NCBI GenBank assembly: GCA_002686265.1
Contig: NZBA01000036.1
Span: 1 to 64,000, forward strand
Direction of reading: 5' to 3'
DNA: 64,000 nt
Source: Planctomycetota bacterium
Lineage (GTDB): Bacteria; Planctomycetota; UBA1135; GCA-002686595
Shown: positions 35,063-48,406 of the stretch, one piece after another
Layout of the letters: every line of letters starts with the position of its first letter
Position numbering within the stretch: position 1 is the stretch's first letter
The notes under the pieces: generated by a model
Database searches by the model: none
What the model saw: the letters and a program-made list of their open reading frames with translations, nothing else
Told to the model about the DNA's origin: nothing
Program-made: the position numbers and the translations under genes

Positions 35063-35491
35063 ATGGCCTACAAAAAAGACCAGGGGCGGATGGCGCGCAT
35101 GGCCGTGTTCTGGTTCATGGCCGCGCTCTTGTTCTACGGCTGCCTCTCCCTCTACCGCGAGCTGGTCGGCCGCGTCGACTCTCTCGCGAACAACCTCGCG
35201 GGACGCATCCCCGTTCTCGGCCTTGAGGTCAACGGCGCGCTGCTCGTCACCGGCGCCGTGTTCGGGGGCGTGCTGCTGTTGACCTACCGCTACACCGAGC
35301 GTCCGCGCACGGCGGATCTGTTGATCGAGACCGAGAGCGAACTCAAGAAGGTGACCTGGCCGACCGTCGACGAGGCCTTCAAGTCCTCGATCGTGGTCGT
35401 GTTGACCGTCGCCTTTCTGATGGCCTTCCTCGCCTTCAGCGACGCCCTGCTCGGGCGCGTGGCGAGGGTCATTCTGATGGGGAGGAGCTGA
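35063..35491 (+). CDS. secE: preprotein translocase subunit SecE
   Basis: 142 residues. SecE clamps SecY in the export channel. The conserved amphipathic segment 'SELKKVTWPTVDEAFKSS' precedes the essential C-terminal helix. Two extra membrane helices lie N-terminal (about 12-32 and 52-75), as in the three-helix SecE of enterobacteria. GGAGG lies ten bases before the ATG. nusG follows after three bases. Confidence 0.94.
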   Translation: MAYKKDQGRMARMAVFWFMAALLFYGCLSLYRELVGRVDSLANNLAGRIPVLGLEVNGALLVTGAVFGGVLLLTYRYTERPRTADLLIETESELKKVTWPTVDEAFKSSIVVVLTVAFLMAFLAFSDALLGRVARVILMGRS

Positions 35492-35494
35492 ATC

Positions 35495-36046
35495 GTGAGC
35501 CACAGATGGTACTTCGTCCGTTGCCAATCGGGGCGCGAGGACAGCATCGCCCGCAACGCCTCGACGCGCCTGAAGGTCTCGGGCCTGGAGGACATCGTGC
35601 CCCAGATCCTGGTTCCATTCGAGAAGGTCACCGACCTCAAGAACGGGAAGAAGCGCACGGTGAGCAGGAAGCTCTATCCCGGGTACCTGATGGTGCAGGC
35701 GGACATCGACGACGCCGAGGACAACCGCACGCACATGGTGCGCGGCACCCTGCGGTCGGTGGACGGGCTGCGCGAGTTCCTCGGAAGCGGGGGAGAAGCC
35801 ACGCCCCTGACCGAGAGCGAGGTCTCCGCCATCCTGGCGCGCATGTCGGACTCCGAGGCCCGACCGCAAGTGCGCATCGGCATGCAAGAGGGCGATCTTG
35901 TGAAGATCAAGTCGGGGGCCTTCGACGGGTTCGATGGAACCGTCGACGAGGTCAACGCCGAGAAGGGGACGATCCGGGTCGTTGTGACGATCTTCGGCCG
36001 TCCGACGCCTGTTGAACTGGAGTACTGGGAAGTGGAGGCCGTCTGA
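35495..36046 (+). CDS. nusG: transcription antitermination/termination factor NusG
   Basis: 183 residues from a GTG. The N-terminal NGN domain binds RNA polymerase ('[15 protein letters not shown]', '[13 protein letters not shown]', '[15 protein letters not shown]'). The C-terminal KOW domain ('[25 protein letters not shown]', split in adjacent blocks) contacts Rho or S10. It is of normal length. It sits between secE and rplK. Confidence 0.95.
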   Translation: MSHRWYFVRCQSGREDSIARNASTRLKVSGLEDIVPQILVPFEKVTDLKNGKKRTVSRKLYPGYLMVQADIDDAEDNRTHMVRGTLRSVDGLREFLGSGGEATPLTESEVSAILARMSDSEARPQVRIGMQEGDLVKIKSGAFDGFDGTVDEVNAEKGTIRVVVTIFGRPTPVELEYWEVEAV

Positions 36047-36048
36047 GC

Positions 36049-36474
36049 ATGGCTAAGCAACTGACAGCCAAGATCAAGCTGCACTGCCCCGCGGGGCAGG
36101 CGACGCCCGCCCCGCCCGTCGGCCCCGCCCTCGGCGCCCACGGTCTGAACATCTCCGACTTCGTCAAGATGTTCAACGACCGCACGCGCGAGCAAATGGG
36201 CCTGGTCATTCCCGTCGAGATCAACGTCTACCAAGACCGCACATTCGACTTCATCCTGAAGTCGCCGCCGGCCTCGGTTCTGCTGAAAAAGAAGGCGGGC
36301 GTCGAGAAGGGCGCCGGGGTCGTGGGGACGGAGATCGTCGGCCAAGTGACCCGGGCGGATTTGGAGGAGATCGTGGAGATGAAGAAAGCGGACCTCAATG
36401 CACGGAGCATCGACGAGGCCTGCCGCATCATCGCCGGAACGGCCCGCTCGATGGGCATCGAGGTCGTGGAGTGA
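36049..36474 (+). CDS. rplK: 50S ribosomal protein L11
   Basis: 141 residues. It forms the GTPase-associated centre with 23S rRNA. The Pro-rich N-terminal domain '[20 protein letters not shown]' and C-terminal RNA-binding domain '[29 protein letters not shown]' are typical. It begins two bases after nusG. The stop codon lies inside the first unit of a 17-base tandem repeat. Confidence 0.97.
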   Translation: MAKQLTAKIKLHCPAGQATPAPPVGPALGAHGLNISDFVKMFNDRTREQMGLVIPVEINVYQDRTFDFILKSPPASVLLKKKAGVEKGAGVVGTEIVGQVTRADLEEIVEMKKADLNARSIDEACRIIAGTARSMGIEVVE

Positions 36475-36530
36475 CATGGTTCGTGGAGTGACATGGTTCG
36501 TGGAGTGACATGGTTCGTGGAGTGACATTG
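36466..36530 (+). repeat. 17-bp tandem repeat spanning the rplK stop and rplA start
   Basis: GTGGAGTGACATGGTTC occurs three times perfectly (36466-36482, 36483-36499, 36500-36516) and a fourth, partial copy (36517-36530) changes ATGG to ATTG and runs into the rplA GTG. Each full unit carries GGAG, TGA and ATG, that is a Shine-Dalgarno-like site, a stop and a start codon. Confidence 0.95.
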
Positions 36531-37213
36531 TGAAGCGCAGCCGCAGATACATCGAAGCCGTCGCACAGGTGGACAAGGAACGCGTCTACGAGCCCGCAGA
36601 GGCTCTGGACGTGCTCAAGAGCCTGCCGGCACCCAAGTTCGACGAGTCCGTCGAGGTCGTCTTGCGCCTGGGGATCGACCCGCGCAAGTCCGACCAGCTG
36701 GTGCGGGGCGCCGTGTCGCTCCCCAACGGGCTCGGGAAGCAGATCACCGTGGTCGTGTTCGCCGAAGGCGACAAGGCCGACGCCGCGCGCGAGGCGGGGG
36801 CGGACCACGTCGGCTCGGCGGACCTGGCCGCGAAGATCTCCGGCGGCTGGATGGACTTCGACGTCGTCATCACAAGCCCCGACATGATGAAGCACGTCGG
36901 CAAGCTCGGGAAGATCCTCGGCCCCCAAGGCAAGATGCCAAGCCCCAAGTCGGGCACCGTAACCCCCGAGGTCGCCCAAGCCGTCTCCGACTTCAAGGCC
37001 GGCAAGGTCGAGTTCCGCACGGACGACGGCGGCAACGTCCACGCCGCCGTGGGCAAGCGGTCCTTCTCGACGGGCGCATTGGCCGAGAACCTCAAGACCT
37101 TCGTCGACCACGTGACGGGCATGCGCCCGGCCACGGTCAAGGGCACCTTTGTTCGGCGCATCTGCGTTTCGACCTCCATGGGCCCGGGCCTGTGGGTTTC
37201 TCCCGGGAGCTAG
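36530..37213 (+). CDS. rplA: 50S ribosomal protein L1
   Basis: 227 residues from a GTG at 36530, with GGAG seven bases upstream in the last repeat unit. L1 forms the mobile stalk that releases deacylated tRNA and often represses its own mRNA. Signatures are 'EVVLRLGIDPRKSDQLVRGAV', 'ILGPQGKMPSPKSGTVT' and 'SFSTGALAENLKTFVDHV'. The upstream ATGs in the repeat are followed by quick stops, so GTG 36530 is the start. It is of normal length. Confidence 0.96.
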   Translation: MKRSRRYIEAVAQVDKERVYEPAEALDVLKSLPAPKFDESVEVVLRLGIDPRKSDQLVRGAVSLPNGLGKQITVVVFAEGDKADAAREAGADHVGSADLAAKISGGWMDFDVVITSPDMMKHVGKLGKILGPQGKMPSPKSGTVTPEVAQAVSDFKAGKVEFRTDDGGNVHAAVGKRSFSTGALAENLKTFVDHVTGMRPATVKGTFVRRICVSTSMGPGLWVSPGS

Positions 37214-37216
37214 GTG

Positions 37217-37936
37217 ATGGCAAACCTCGTCAATACCCTGATCTGCAAGGAGCTCGACTCGGAGCTCACCGACGCCGAAGGCATGGTCCTCGTCTCCTTC
37301 GCGGGCCTGACCGTGGCGGAGACCGAGCAGGTACGCGGCGAACTGGCCGACCACGGCGTCAAGTTCCGCATGGTGCGCAACAACCTCGCCCAGCGCGTGA
37401 TGGCCGAGCGCGGGCTCGAGTTCCCCGACGACATCTACGTCGGCAACACCGCCCTGGCCTATGGAGACGCCGAGCAGGCCATCCTGGCGGCCAAGGTCTT
37501 TGCGGGCCCCGAGGTCAAGAAGGCAGGCAAGGTCAAGTTCAAGGCCGGCCTGCTCGAGGGCGAAATCCTCGACGCGGCCGACTCCCAAGCCCTGGCCGAC
37601 ATCCCCGACCGCCAGACCCTGCAGGCCAAGATCCTCGGCTGTGTGAGCGGGCCCGGACGCGGCATCGTGTGCGCGGTCTCCGGCGTGCCCAGTGGGCTCG
37701 CGCGGGTGGTCCAGGCCCACGTGGACGCCGGCGGCCCGCTGGAGGAGGCCGAGGCGGCCACCGAGACCGAGGCGGCGCAACCGGGCGCGGAGAGCGAACA
37801 ACCTCAGGCCGAGACCGCCGCCGAGGCCGCCGCCGAGACCGAGGCGGCCCCCGTGGCGCCGGCCGAGGCCGAAGCGACCGCCGAGGAGGCGCCTGAAGGC
37901 GCGTCCGAGGATGCAGCGGGGGAGGAAGAGGCGTAG
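37217..37936 (+). CDS. rplJ: 50S ribosomal protein L10 with acidic tail
   Basis: 239 residues from ATG 37217 (a GTG one codon earlier is possible). L10 anchors L7/L12 dimers. The core 'GMVLVSFAGLTVAETEQVRGEL', 'FRMVRNNLAQRVMAERG' is clear. Usual length is about 165-175; here about 65 extra C-terminal residues are almost all Ala, Glu, Thr and Pro. There is only a three-base gap after rplA, so the classic L10 leader is absent. Confidence 0.94.
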   Translation: MANLVNTLICKELDSELTDAEGMVLVSFAGLTVAETEQVRGELADHGVKFRMVRNNLAQRVMAERGLEFPDDIYVGNTALAYGDAEQAILAAKVFAGPEVKKAGKVKFKAGLLEGEILDAADSQALADIPDRQTLQAKILGCVSGPGRGIVCAVSGVPSGLARVVQAHVDAGGPLEEAEAATETEAAQPGAESEQPQAETAAEAAAETEAAPVAPAEAEATAEEAPEGASEDAAGEEEA

Positions 37937-38080
37937 CCGTCTCCCCACAGAAACCCGAGCAGACCGAACGATCCACGATCCGCACCGCAGACGATCACGA
38001 GCGGGTTCGTCCACCGCCGACGGCGGCGACCCCTCTTTCCCTTCAGTTCCGCAGACGATTTTTCTCCAGGAGTGACCGAC

Positions 38081-38485
38081 ATGTCCGATGAGGCAACCGT
38101 CGAGCTCGATTCCGAGCTCCAGACCATCGCAGACCAACTCGACGGCCTGACCCTTCTTCAGGCTTCCAAACTCGTCCAACACCTCGAGGACAAGTGGGGA
38201 GTGAGCGCGGCCGCCCCGGTGGCCGTCATGGCCCCCGGCGCCGGCGGCGGCGACGCGGGCGGCGAGGAGGAGCAGACCTCCTTCGACGTCATCCTGCAGG
38301 CCGCGGGCGACAAGAAGATCCAGGTCATCAAGGAGGTCCGCGCGATCACCGGCCTGGGCCTCAAGGAGGCCAAGGGGCTGGTCGACTCGGCCCCCGCACC
38401 GGTCAAGGAGGGCATCCCGGCTGACGAGGCCGAGGCGCTCAAGGGCCAGCTCGAGACCGCCGGCGCGACTGTCGAGGTCAAGTAG
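38081..38485 (+). CDS. rplL: 50S ribosomal protein L7/L12
   Basis: 134 residues from ATG 38081, which has GGAG eight bases upstream; the GTG at 38072 overlaps that site and is less likely. The N-terminal dimer domain and Ala/Gly hinge ('[19 protein letters not shown]') lead to the C-terminal factor-binding domain '[27 protein letters not shown]' (as adjacent stretches). It recruits EF-Tu and EF-G. A 144-base spacer separates it from rplJ. Confidence 0.96.
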   Translation: MSDEATVELDSELQTIADQLDGLTLLQASKLVQHLEDKWGVSAAAPVAVMAPGAGGGDAGGEEEQTSFDVILQAAGDKKIQVIKEVRAITGLGLKEAKGLVDSAPAPVKEGIPADEAEALKGQLETAGATVEVK

Positions 38486-38865
38486 CCCGGCGGCACCCGT
38501 GCCCGCGAACCTCCGTATGCCGGATCAGCCTCCGCAGTCGGGTCAGGTGACCCGATCGACCTTTCGGGACCGCTCTGCGGGCTCAGAGGGGAAGGACGCT
38601 GCCGGCATCGCCTGCAACCATCGAACAGAGCGCCACGCCGGGCGGGCTACCTCCCGCCGGACGCGCTCCGTTCCCCTGTCGATTCTCGGGTTCTTCGAGG
38701 CTACACCGTAGGCTCGGATGAGGCCCCGGCCGCGGCGCGATGCGCCGTGGCCCGGGCAGCGTCCGCGTCGGCGGCTCCCGCCTCCGAGCGCCCTCTTTCC
38801 ATCCTGTCAGCCGGCATCGAACAAGCGACATTACCGCGATCCGGCCCAGTTGGTCAGCGGCTCAC
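38486..38865 (+). other. rplL-rpoB intergenic region (380 bases)
   Basis: No gene. It contains a perfect eight-base palindrome TCGGGTCA/TGACCCGA with a two-base centre at 38538-38555 and a much longer hairpin at 38723-38757. No clear promoter is visible. The position corresponds to the attenuator and RNase III region known between rplL and rpoB in E. coli. Confidence 0.55.
38723..38757 (+). terminator. strong hairpin between rplL and rpoB (attenuator candidate)
   Basis: A 16-pair stem with one G-T pair, one mismatch and a three-base GAT loop: the left arm ends CGGCGC, the right arm begins GCGCCG. No T-run follows. By analogy with E. coli it could lower transcription into rpoBC or be an RNase III cleavage site. 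Confidence 0.55.
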
Positions 38866-41800
38866 ATGACAGCAACCACATCTCCCGTCGAAGTCTTCGG
38901 TCGGTACCCCTCGATCATCGATCTGCCCGATCTGGTCGAAACCCAAACCAGGGCCTGGAACGAGTTCATCGCCCGGGACGTCGCCCAGGCGAACCGCTCC
39001 GAGATCGGCCTCCAGAAGCTCCTGGGCGAGATCTTCCCGATCTACTCCTACGACAAGACCCTGTGTCTGGAGTACGTCGGCTACGAGCTCGGCCGCCCGC
39101 GGTACACCATCGACGAGTGCCGCAAGCTGCGGCTGACCTTCGGCTACCCGTTCAAGGTGCGCCTGCGCCTGATCAAGACCGAAGCCATCGAGGAGGAGGT
39201 CTACCTGGGCGAGATCCCGATCATGATCGGCGGCGGGGAGTTCATCGTGAACGGCTCCGAGCGCGTGATCGTGAGCCAGCTCCACCGCTCTCCGGGTGTG
39301 GACTTCTCCTACGACCAGGCCAGCGCGTCGGACTCGCGCCGCCTCCACAGCTGCTGGATCATCCCCGAGCGCGGGTCGTGGGTCGAGCTGAACGTGACCA
39401 AGAAGGACATCCTTCAGGTGCGCATCGACCAGTCGGGCAAGTTCTCGGCGATCACCCTGCTGCGTGCCCTCGACGAGTCGCTGGGGAACGACCGCGACCT
39501 CCTGCGCCACTTCTACAAGACCAAGCGCGTCAAGAAGACCAAGTCTCAGACCGAGAAGGCCTTCGCCAAGTCGATCACAGACAAGGTCGCCGTGGGGGAC
39601 ATCGTCGTTCTCAAGACCGGCGAGGTGCTCGTTCCCTCGGGTGAGATCATTCCGGAGACCGCGGCGCTGGAGATCGCGGGGAGCGACCTGGCCGAAGTCG
39701 AGATCATCGCCGGCGATGTCGAGGACATCGACATGCTGATCGTCAACTCCCTGCACGAGGACCCGACCAAGAGCCACGAGGAGGCCCTGCTCAAGATCTA
39801 CGGGCGCCTGCGCCCCGGGAATCCCGTGCAACTCGAGAAGGCACGCGACCTCTTCCACGAGAAGTTCTTCGACGCCCAGCGCTATCGCCTCGGGCGCGTC
39901 GGTCGTTTCCGGCTCAACCGCAAGTTCAACCAGGACATCCCCGAAGACACGCAGGTCCTCAAGCCCGAGGACATCATCGGCTCGATCCGCTACCTGATCG
40001 GGCTTCGAAGCGGGGAAGGCGAGGTCGATGACATCGACAACCTGGGCAACCGCCGCGTGCGGACCATCGCCGAGTTGGCGGGAGAGGAGTTCCGCAAGGG
40101 CCTGCTCAAGCTCAAGCGCACGGCGCAGGAGCGCATGAACCTCGAGAACGCCGAGACGGTCTCGCCGCGCACGCTGATCAACTCCAAGACCTTCTCCAGC
40201 GCAGTCGACTACTTCTTTGGACGCAGCGAGCTCTCGCAGGTGGTCGACCAGGCCAACCCGCTCAGCCAGCTGACCCACGAGCGGCGCCTGTCCGCCCTCG
40301 GTCCCGGCGGCCTCAACCGCAAGCGCGCCGGCTTCGACGTGCGCGACGTGCACCTTTCGCACTACGGACGCCTGTGCCCGATCGAGACCCCCGAGGGCTC
40401 GAACATCGGCCTGATCTCGTCCTTGGCCCTGTACGCCCGCCTCGACGACTACGGCTTCCTCACCGCGCCCTTCCGCAAGGTGAACAAGGGCAAGCTGGCA
40501 AAGAAGGTCGTCTACCTCCGGGCGGACCAAGAGTCGGGCCTGGTGATGGCGCCGGCCGACGTGGCCCTGGACGACAAGGGGCAGCTCACCTCGGAGCGCG
40601 TCCTCGCCCGCCGCGACGGCGACAACGTCGAAGTCTCTCCGGAAGAGGTCGATTACGTCGACGTCTCCCCGAGCCAGATCATCGGCGTGTCCGCGGCGCT
40701 GATCCCCTTCCTGGAGCACGACGACGCCAACCGGGCGCTGATGGGCTCGAACATGCAGCGCCAAGCCGTCCCGCTCTTGATCGTGGAGCCGCCCACCGTG
40801 GGCACGGGGATGGAGACGATCGTCGCGCGCAACTCGAACATGCCGCTGTACGCGACCGCCGACGGCGAGGTCGACTACGCCGACTCGGCGACGATCATCG
40901 TCGGCGAGGAGACCTACGACCTGACCAAGTTCCGCGGGCTGAACGACCGCACGACCCAGAACCACCGACCGATGGTCGAGGAGGGCACCAAGGTCAAGGC
41001 CGGCGACCTGTTGGCGGACGGTGCGGCCACCCGAGACGGTGAACTGGCACTCGGCAAGAACCTGCTCGTCGCCTTCATGACCTGGGACGGGTTCAACTTC
41101 GAGGATGCGATCCTCGTCTCCGAGCGACTCGTGCGCGACGACGTCTTCACCTCTCTCCACATCGAGGAATACGAGGTCGAGATCCGCGAAACGAAGCTCG
41201 GCAAGGAGGAGTTCACCTGCGACATCCCCAATGTCGGGGAGAAGGCGCTGGTCGACCTCGACGAGACCGGAATCGTCCGCATCGGCACCTTCGTCGAGGC
41301 GGGAGACATCCTGGTCGGCAAGGTCGCTCCCAAGTCGAAGAGTGAGCTCACCCCCGAGGAGAAACTCCTGCACGCGATCTTCGGCAAGGCCGGCGTCGAC
41401 GTGAAGAACGCCTCGTTGAACATGCCGCCGGGGACGCGCGGCGTCGTCATCGACGCCCAGAAGTTCTCGCGCCGCGTCAACCTGACGGACGCCGAGCGGG
41501 CAAAGGCCCTCGGGGTCATCCGCGAGGCCGAGAAGGAGTTCCTGCGAGCCCTGAGGATCCACAGTGCGGGCATGCTCGAGGGCGTAACGGCCGCGCTGGG
41601 AGAGGCCGTCATCGACGACTTGACCGGCAAGCCCGTGGAGCTGGACGACACCTCGACCTACGACGAACTGCGTCGCATTCGCCTGCTCAGCGTCGCTTCG
41701 ATGGAGGCCGCCGCCGACGCCAAGAAGATGGCCAAGGCACAGGAGGTCATCAACGAGTGTCAGGAGAAGATCGACGAGAAGGAGAGCGAGAAGAACAAGG

Positions 41801-42585
41801 TCGTCAACCGGCTCAGCCGCGGGGACGAGCTCCCCACGGGTGTGTTGGAGATGGTCAAGGTCTACATCGCCACCAAGCGCAACCTGCGCGTCGGTGACAA
41901 GATGGCCGGCCGCCACGGCAACAAGGGTGTCATCTCCAAGATCGTGCCGATCGAGGACATGCCGTACCTCGAGGACGGGACGCCGATGGATATCGTGCTC
42001 AACCCGCTAGGCGTGCCCAGCCGCATGAACGTCGGGCAGATCCTCGAGACCCACCTCGGCCTGGCCGCCCGCACCCTCGGAATCCGCTGCTACACCCCGG
42101 CTTTCGACGGCGCGAAGGAGGAGGAGATCGAGGGAATGCTCGAGCGCGCGGGCCTGCCGACCACTGGCAAGTTCACGCTCTTCGACGGCCGCTCGGGCAG
42201 CCCCTTCGAGCAGAGCGTCACGGTCGGCGTGATGTACATGCTCAAGCTCCACCACCTCGTGGACGAGAAGGTGCATGCGCGCGCCACCGGGCCCTACAGC
42301 TTGATCACGCAGCAGCCGCTGGGTGGCAAGGCGCGCTTCGGTGGGCAGCGTTTCGGCGAGATGGAGGTCTGGGCCCTCGAGGCCTACGGCGCTGCCGCCA
42401 TCCTGCAGGAGCAGCTCACCGTCAAGTCCGACGACGTGGACGGGCGGACGAAGATCTACGAGTCGATGGTCAAGGGGCTCAACATCCTCGAACCGGGGAC
42501 TCCGGTCTCCTTCGAGGTGCTGACGAACGAGATCAAGGGCCTGGGGCTGAACATGCAGCTCCACAAGAAGGCCGCCACGCTCTAG
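38866..42585 (+). CDS. rpoB: RNA polymerase beta subunit
   Basis: 1239 residues from ATG 38866; the 42 extra codons of the longer frame are not RpoB-like. The fork and rifampicin pocket read '[20 protein letters not shown]', keeping the residues equal to E. coli D516, H526 and S531, so rifampicin sensitivity is expected at these sites. '[19 protein letters not shown]', '[17 protein letters not shown]', '[15 protein letters not shown]' and the C-terminal '[23 protein letters not shown]' (in adjacent blocks) are standard. No large lineage insert stands out. rpoC follows after 173 bases. Confidence 0.97.
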   Translation: MTATTSPVEVFGRYPSIIDLPDLVETQTRAWNEFIARDVAQANRSEIGLQKLLGEIFPIYSYDKTLCLEYVGYELGRPRYTIDECRKLRLTFGYPFKVRLRLIKTEAIEEEVYLGEIPIMIGGGEFIVNGSERVIVSQLHRSPGVDFSYDQASASDSRRLHSCWIIPERGSWVELNVTKKDILQVRIDQSGKFSAITLLRALDESLGNDRDLLRHFYKTKRVKKTKSQTEKAFAKSITDKVAVGDIVVLKTGEVLVPSGEIIPETAALEIAGSDLAEVEIIAGDVEDIDMLIVNSLHEDPTKSHEEALLKIYGRLRPGNPVQLEKARDLFHEKFFDAQRYRLGRVGRFRLNRKFNQDIPEDTQVLKPEDIIGSIRYLIGLRSGEGEVDDIDNLGNRRVRTIAELAGEEFRKGLLKLKRTAQERMNLENAETVSPRTLINSKTFSSAVDYFFGRSELSQVVDQANPLSQLTHERRLSALGPGGLNRKRAGFDVRDVHLSHYGRLCPIETPEGSNIGLISSLALYARLDDYGFLTAPFRKVNKGKLAKKVVYLRADQESGLVMAPADVALDDKGQLTSERVLARRDGDNVEVSPEEVDYVDVSPSQIIGVSAALIPFLEHDDANRALMGSNMQRQAVPLLIVEPPTVGTGMETIVARNSNMPLYATADGEVDYADSATIIVGEETYDLTKFRGLNDRTTQNHRPMVEEGTKVKAGDLLADGAATRDGELALGKNLLVAFMTWDGFNFEDAILVSERLVRDDVFTSLHIEEYEVEIRETKLGKEEFTCDIPNVGEKALVDLDETGIVRIGTFVEAGDILVGKVAPKSKSELTPEEKLLHAIFGKAGVDVKNASLNMPPGTRGVVIDAQKFSRRVNLTDAERAKALGVIREAEKEFLRALRIHSAGMLEGVTAALGEAVIDDLTGKPVELDDTSTYDELRRIRLLSVASMEAAADAKKMAKAQEVINECQEKIDEKESEKNKVVNRLSRGDELPTGVLEMVKVYIATKRNLRVGDKMAGRHGNKGVISKIVPIEDMPYLEDGTPMDIVLNPLGVPSRMNVGQILETHLGLAARTLGIRCYTPAFDGAKEEEIEGMLERAGLPTTGKFTLFDGRSGSPFEQSVTVGVMYMLKLHHLVDEKVHARATGPYSLITQQPLGGKARFGGQRFGEMEVWALEAYGAAAILQEQLTVKSDDVDGRTKIYESMVKGLNILEPGTPVSFEVLTNEIKGLGLNMQLHKKAATL

Positions 42586-42758
42586 GACCCGCCGCGCTCC
42601 GAGAACACCTTGAAGGGTCCCTCGCCACCATGACGACCTCCTCCGCACCGGCCCGACGGCGGCTCGCACCGCCGAGCTCTGTGCGCCTCCAGGATCTGAA
42701 CCCGCACGGATCCGATCGCCCCGCCATCCGAAGCTCCTCTCGAACGGACTCCTAGACC

Positions 42759-47189
<4,431 letters not shown>

Positions 47190-47193
47190 TTCC

Positions 47194-47221
47194 CCGAAGC
47201 GGTCGCCGCGACACGCTTCGG
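47194..47221 (+). terminator. hairpin terminator after rpoC
   Basis: CCGAAGCG (47194-47201) pairs perfectly with CGCTTCGG (47214-47221). The interior extends it with GTCG/CGAC around a CCG loop and one bulged A, giving about 12 pairs. There is no T-run, but it sits between rpoC and a new promoter, so it is probably the end of the tuf-rpoC transcript. Confidence 0.6.
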
Positions 47222-47244
47222 CGCGGTCTGGCGGCCCCAAACGC

Positions 47245-47273
47245 TTGACGGACGGTCCGTCGCTCCACACAAT
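47245..47273 (+). promoter_or_regulatory. str operon promoter with embedded palindrome
   Basis: TTGACG and CACAAT separated by exactly 17 bases, 66 bases before the rpsL ATG. A perfect seven-base inverted repeat GACGGAC/GTCCGTC with a one-base centre (47247-47261) covers part of the -35 and the spacer, and could be an operator. Confidence 0.6.
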
Positions 47274-47339
47274 GCTGCCCCTTTTCAGGGTGGCGATCCC
47301 CCTCGCGAGGGGGCCTTGCGCAGAACCAAGCCAGATTCC

Positions 47340-47714
47340 ATGCCGACCATCAATCAGCTGATCCGCAAGGGCCGCCAGAAGGCGACCAAGCGCTCGAAGT
47401 CTCCCGTGCTGGATTCCTGCCCCCAGAAGCGGGGCGTGTGCCTGCAGGTCAAGACACAGACGCCCAAGAAGCCGAACTCCGCCCTGCGCAAGATCGCGCG
47501 CGTGCGCTTGTCCAACGGCAAGGAGATCACCGCCTACATCCCGGGCGAGGGCCACAACCTCCAGGAACACTCGGTGGTGCTCGTGCGCGGCGGACGCGTG
47601 CGTGACCTTCCCGGTGTTCGCTACCACATCCTGCGCGGGACGCTCGATACGGGCGGCGTCGAGGACCGCACCCAAAGCCGTTCCAAGTACGGAACCAAGC
47701 GCCCCAAGAAGTAG
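47340..47714 (+). CDS. rpsL: 30S ribosomal protein S12 (Arg at position 88)
   Basis: 124 residues from ATG 47340; eight extra codons of the longer frame are not S12-like. S12 lines the decoding centre. '[20 protein letters not shown]' keeps K43, while the second loop reads '[13 protein letters not shown]' with R88 where E. coli and most bacteria have Lys. D89, the methylthiolation site of RimO, is kept. Lys-to-Arg at this position is a known streptomycin-resistance change. First gene of the str operon. Confidence 0.97.
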   Translation: MPTINQLIRKGRQKATKRSKSPVLDSCPQKRGVCLQVKTQTPKKPNSALRKIARVRLSNGKEITAYIPGEGHNLQEHSVVLVRGGRVRDLPGVRYHILRGTLDTGGVEDRTQSRSKYGTKRPKK

Positions 47715-47729
47715 ACACCTTTCATTCTC

Positions 47730-48203
47730 ATGCCGCGCAACTACAAGTCCACCGCCGTCTTCATCAAGCCGGACCCACGCTACGGGTCGATCTTGGCCTC
47801 GAAGCTGATCAACAAGATCATGCTCGACGGCAAGAAGAGCACGGCGCAGAAGATCTTCTACGACGCCATCGAGATCGCCGCCAAGAAGCTCCCCGAGGTC
47901 GAGGAGACCGAGGAGATTTTCACCAAGGCCATCGAGAACGCCCGCCCAACCGTGGAGGTGCGCTCCAAGCGCGTTGGTGGCGCCAACTACCAGGTCCCCC
48001 GCGAGGTGAAGCGCGGCCGCCAGCAGACGCTGGCGATCCGCTGGGTCGTGGACAATGCCCGCAAGAAGAAGGGCAAGCCCATGGCGCAGCGCCTGGCGGA
48101 GGAACTGATCGATGCCTACAACGGCACCGGGGCGTCGGTCCACTGGAAAGAGAACATCCACAAGATGGCCGAGGCCAACAAGGCCTACGCCCACTACGCC
48201 TAG
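47730..48203 (+). CDS. rpsG: 30S ribosomal protein S7
   Basis: 157 residues. S7 organises the 3' major domain of 16S rRNA and the mRNA exit. 'DPRYGSILASKLINKIMLDGKK', 'NARPTVEVRSKRVGGANYQVP' and 'RWVVDNARKKKGKPMAQRLAEEL' (as adjacent stretches) are diagnostic. It lies 15 bases after rpsL. Usually fusA follows; here a 203-base gap and the Tsr3-like gene intervene. Confidence 0.97.
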   Translation: MPRNYKSTAVFIKPDPRYGSILASKLINKIMLDGKKSTAQKIFYDAIEIAAKKLPEVEETEEIFTKAIENARPTVEVRSKRVGGANYQVPREVKRGRQQTLAIRWVVDNARKKKGKPMAQRLAEELIDAYNGTGASVHWKENIHKMAEANKAYAHYA

Positions 48204-48381
48204 CCGACACCCCCGCCGGGCGGTGTTCCTCCCCGGCGCTGCTCGTGCCCCGTGCTCTCCCCGCCCGGTGGCGTCCTCGGCCGGTCGGCGTTCCTGCGCG
48301 GCTGTGTCCTCGCCGGGCGGGCCCTGGCGCGGCCGCGGTGCCTCCCGCCCGCATTCGCCCCCGGATCGAACGTCCGGCTCT

Positions 48382-48405
48382 TCGTGATGACCGTCGTGAT
48401 GACCG
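48382..48405 (+). repeat. 12-bp tandem repeat before the Tsr3-like start
   Basis: TCGTGATGACCG is repeated twice with no gap, ending one base before the ATG at 48407. A CCGGA/TCCGG hairpin lies just upstream (48361-48377). Confidence 0.85.
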
Positions 48406-48406
48406 A

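Noticed and set aside
37190-37217. L10 (rplJ) leader regulating rplJL
   Set aside because: Only three bases separate rplA and rplJ, leaving no room for the structured leader found in other bacteria.
38854-41916. 1020-codon open frame opposite rpoB
   Set aside because: rpoB on the + strand is unmistakable. The minus frame is a compositional shadow with no recognisable motif.
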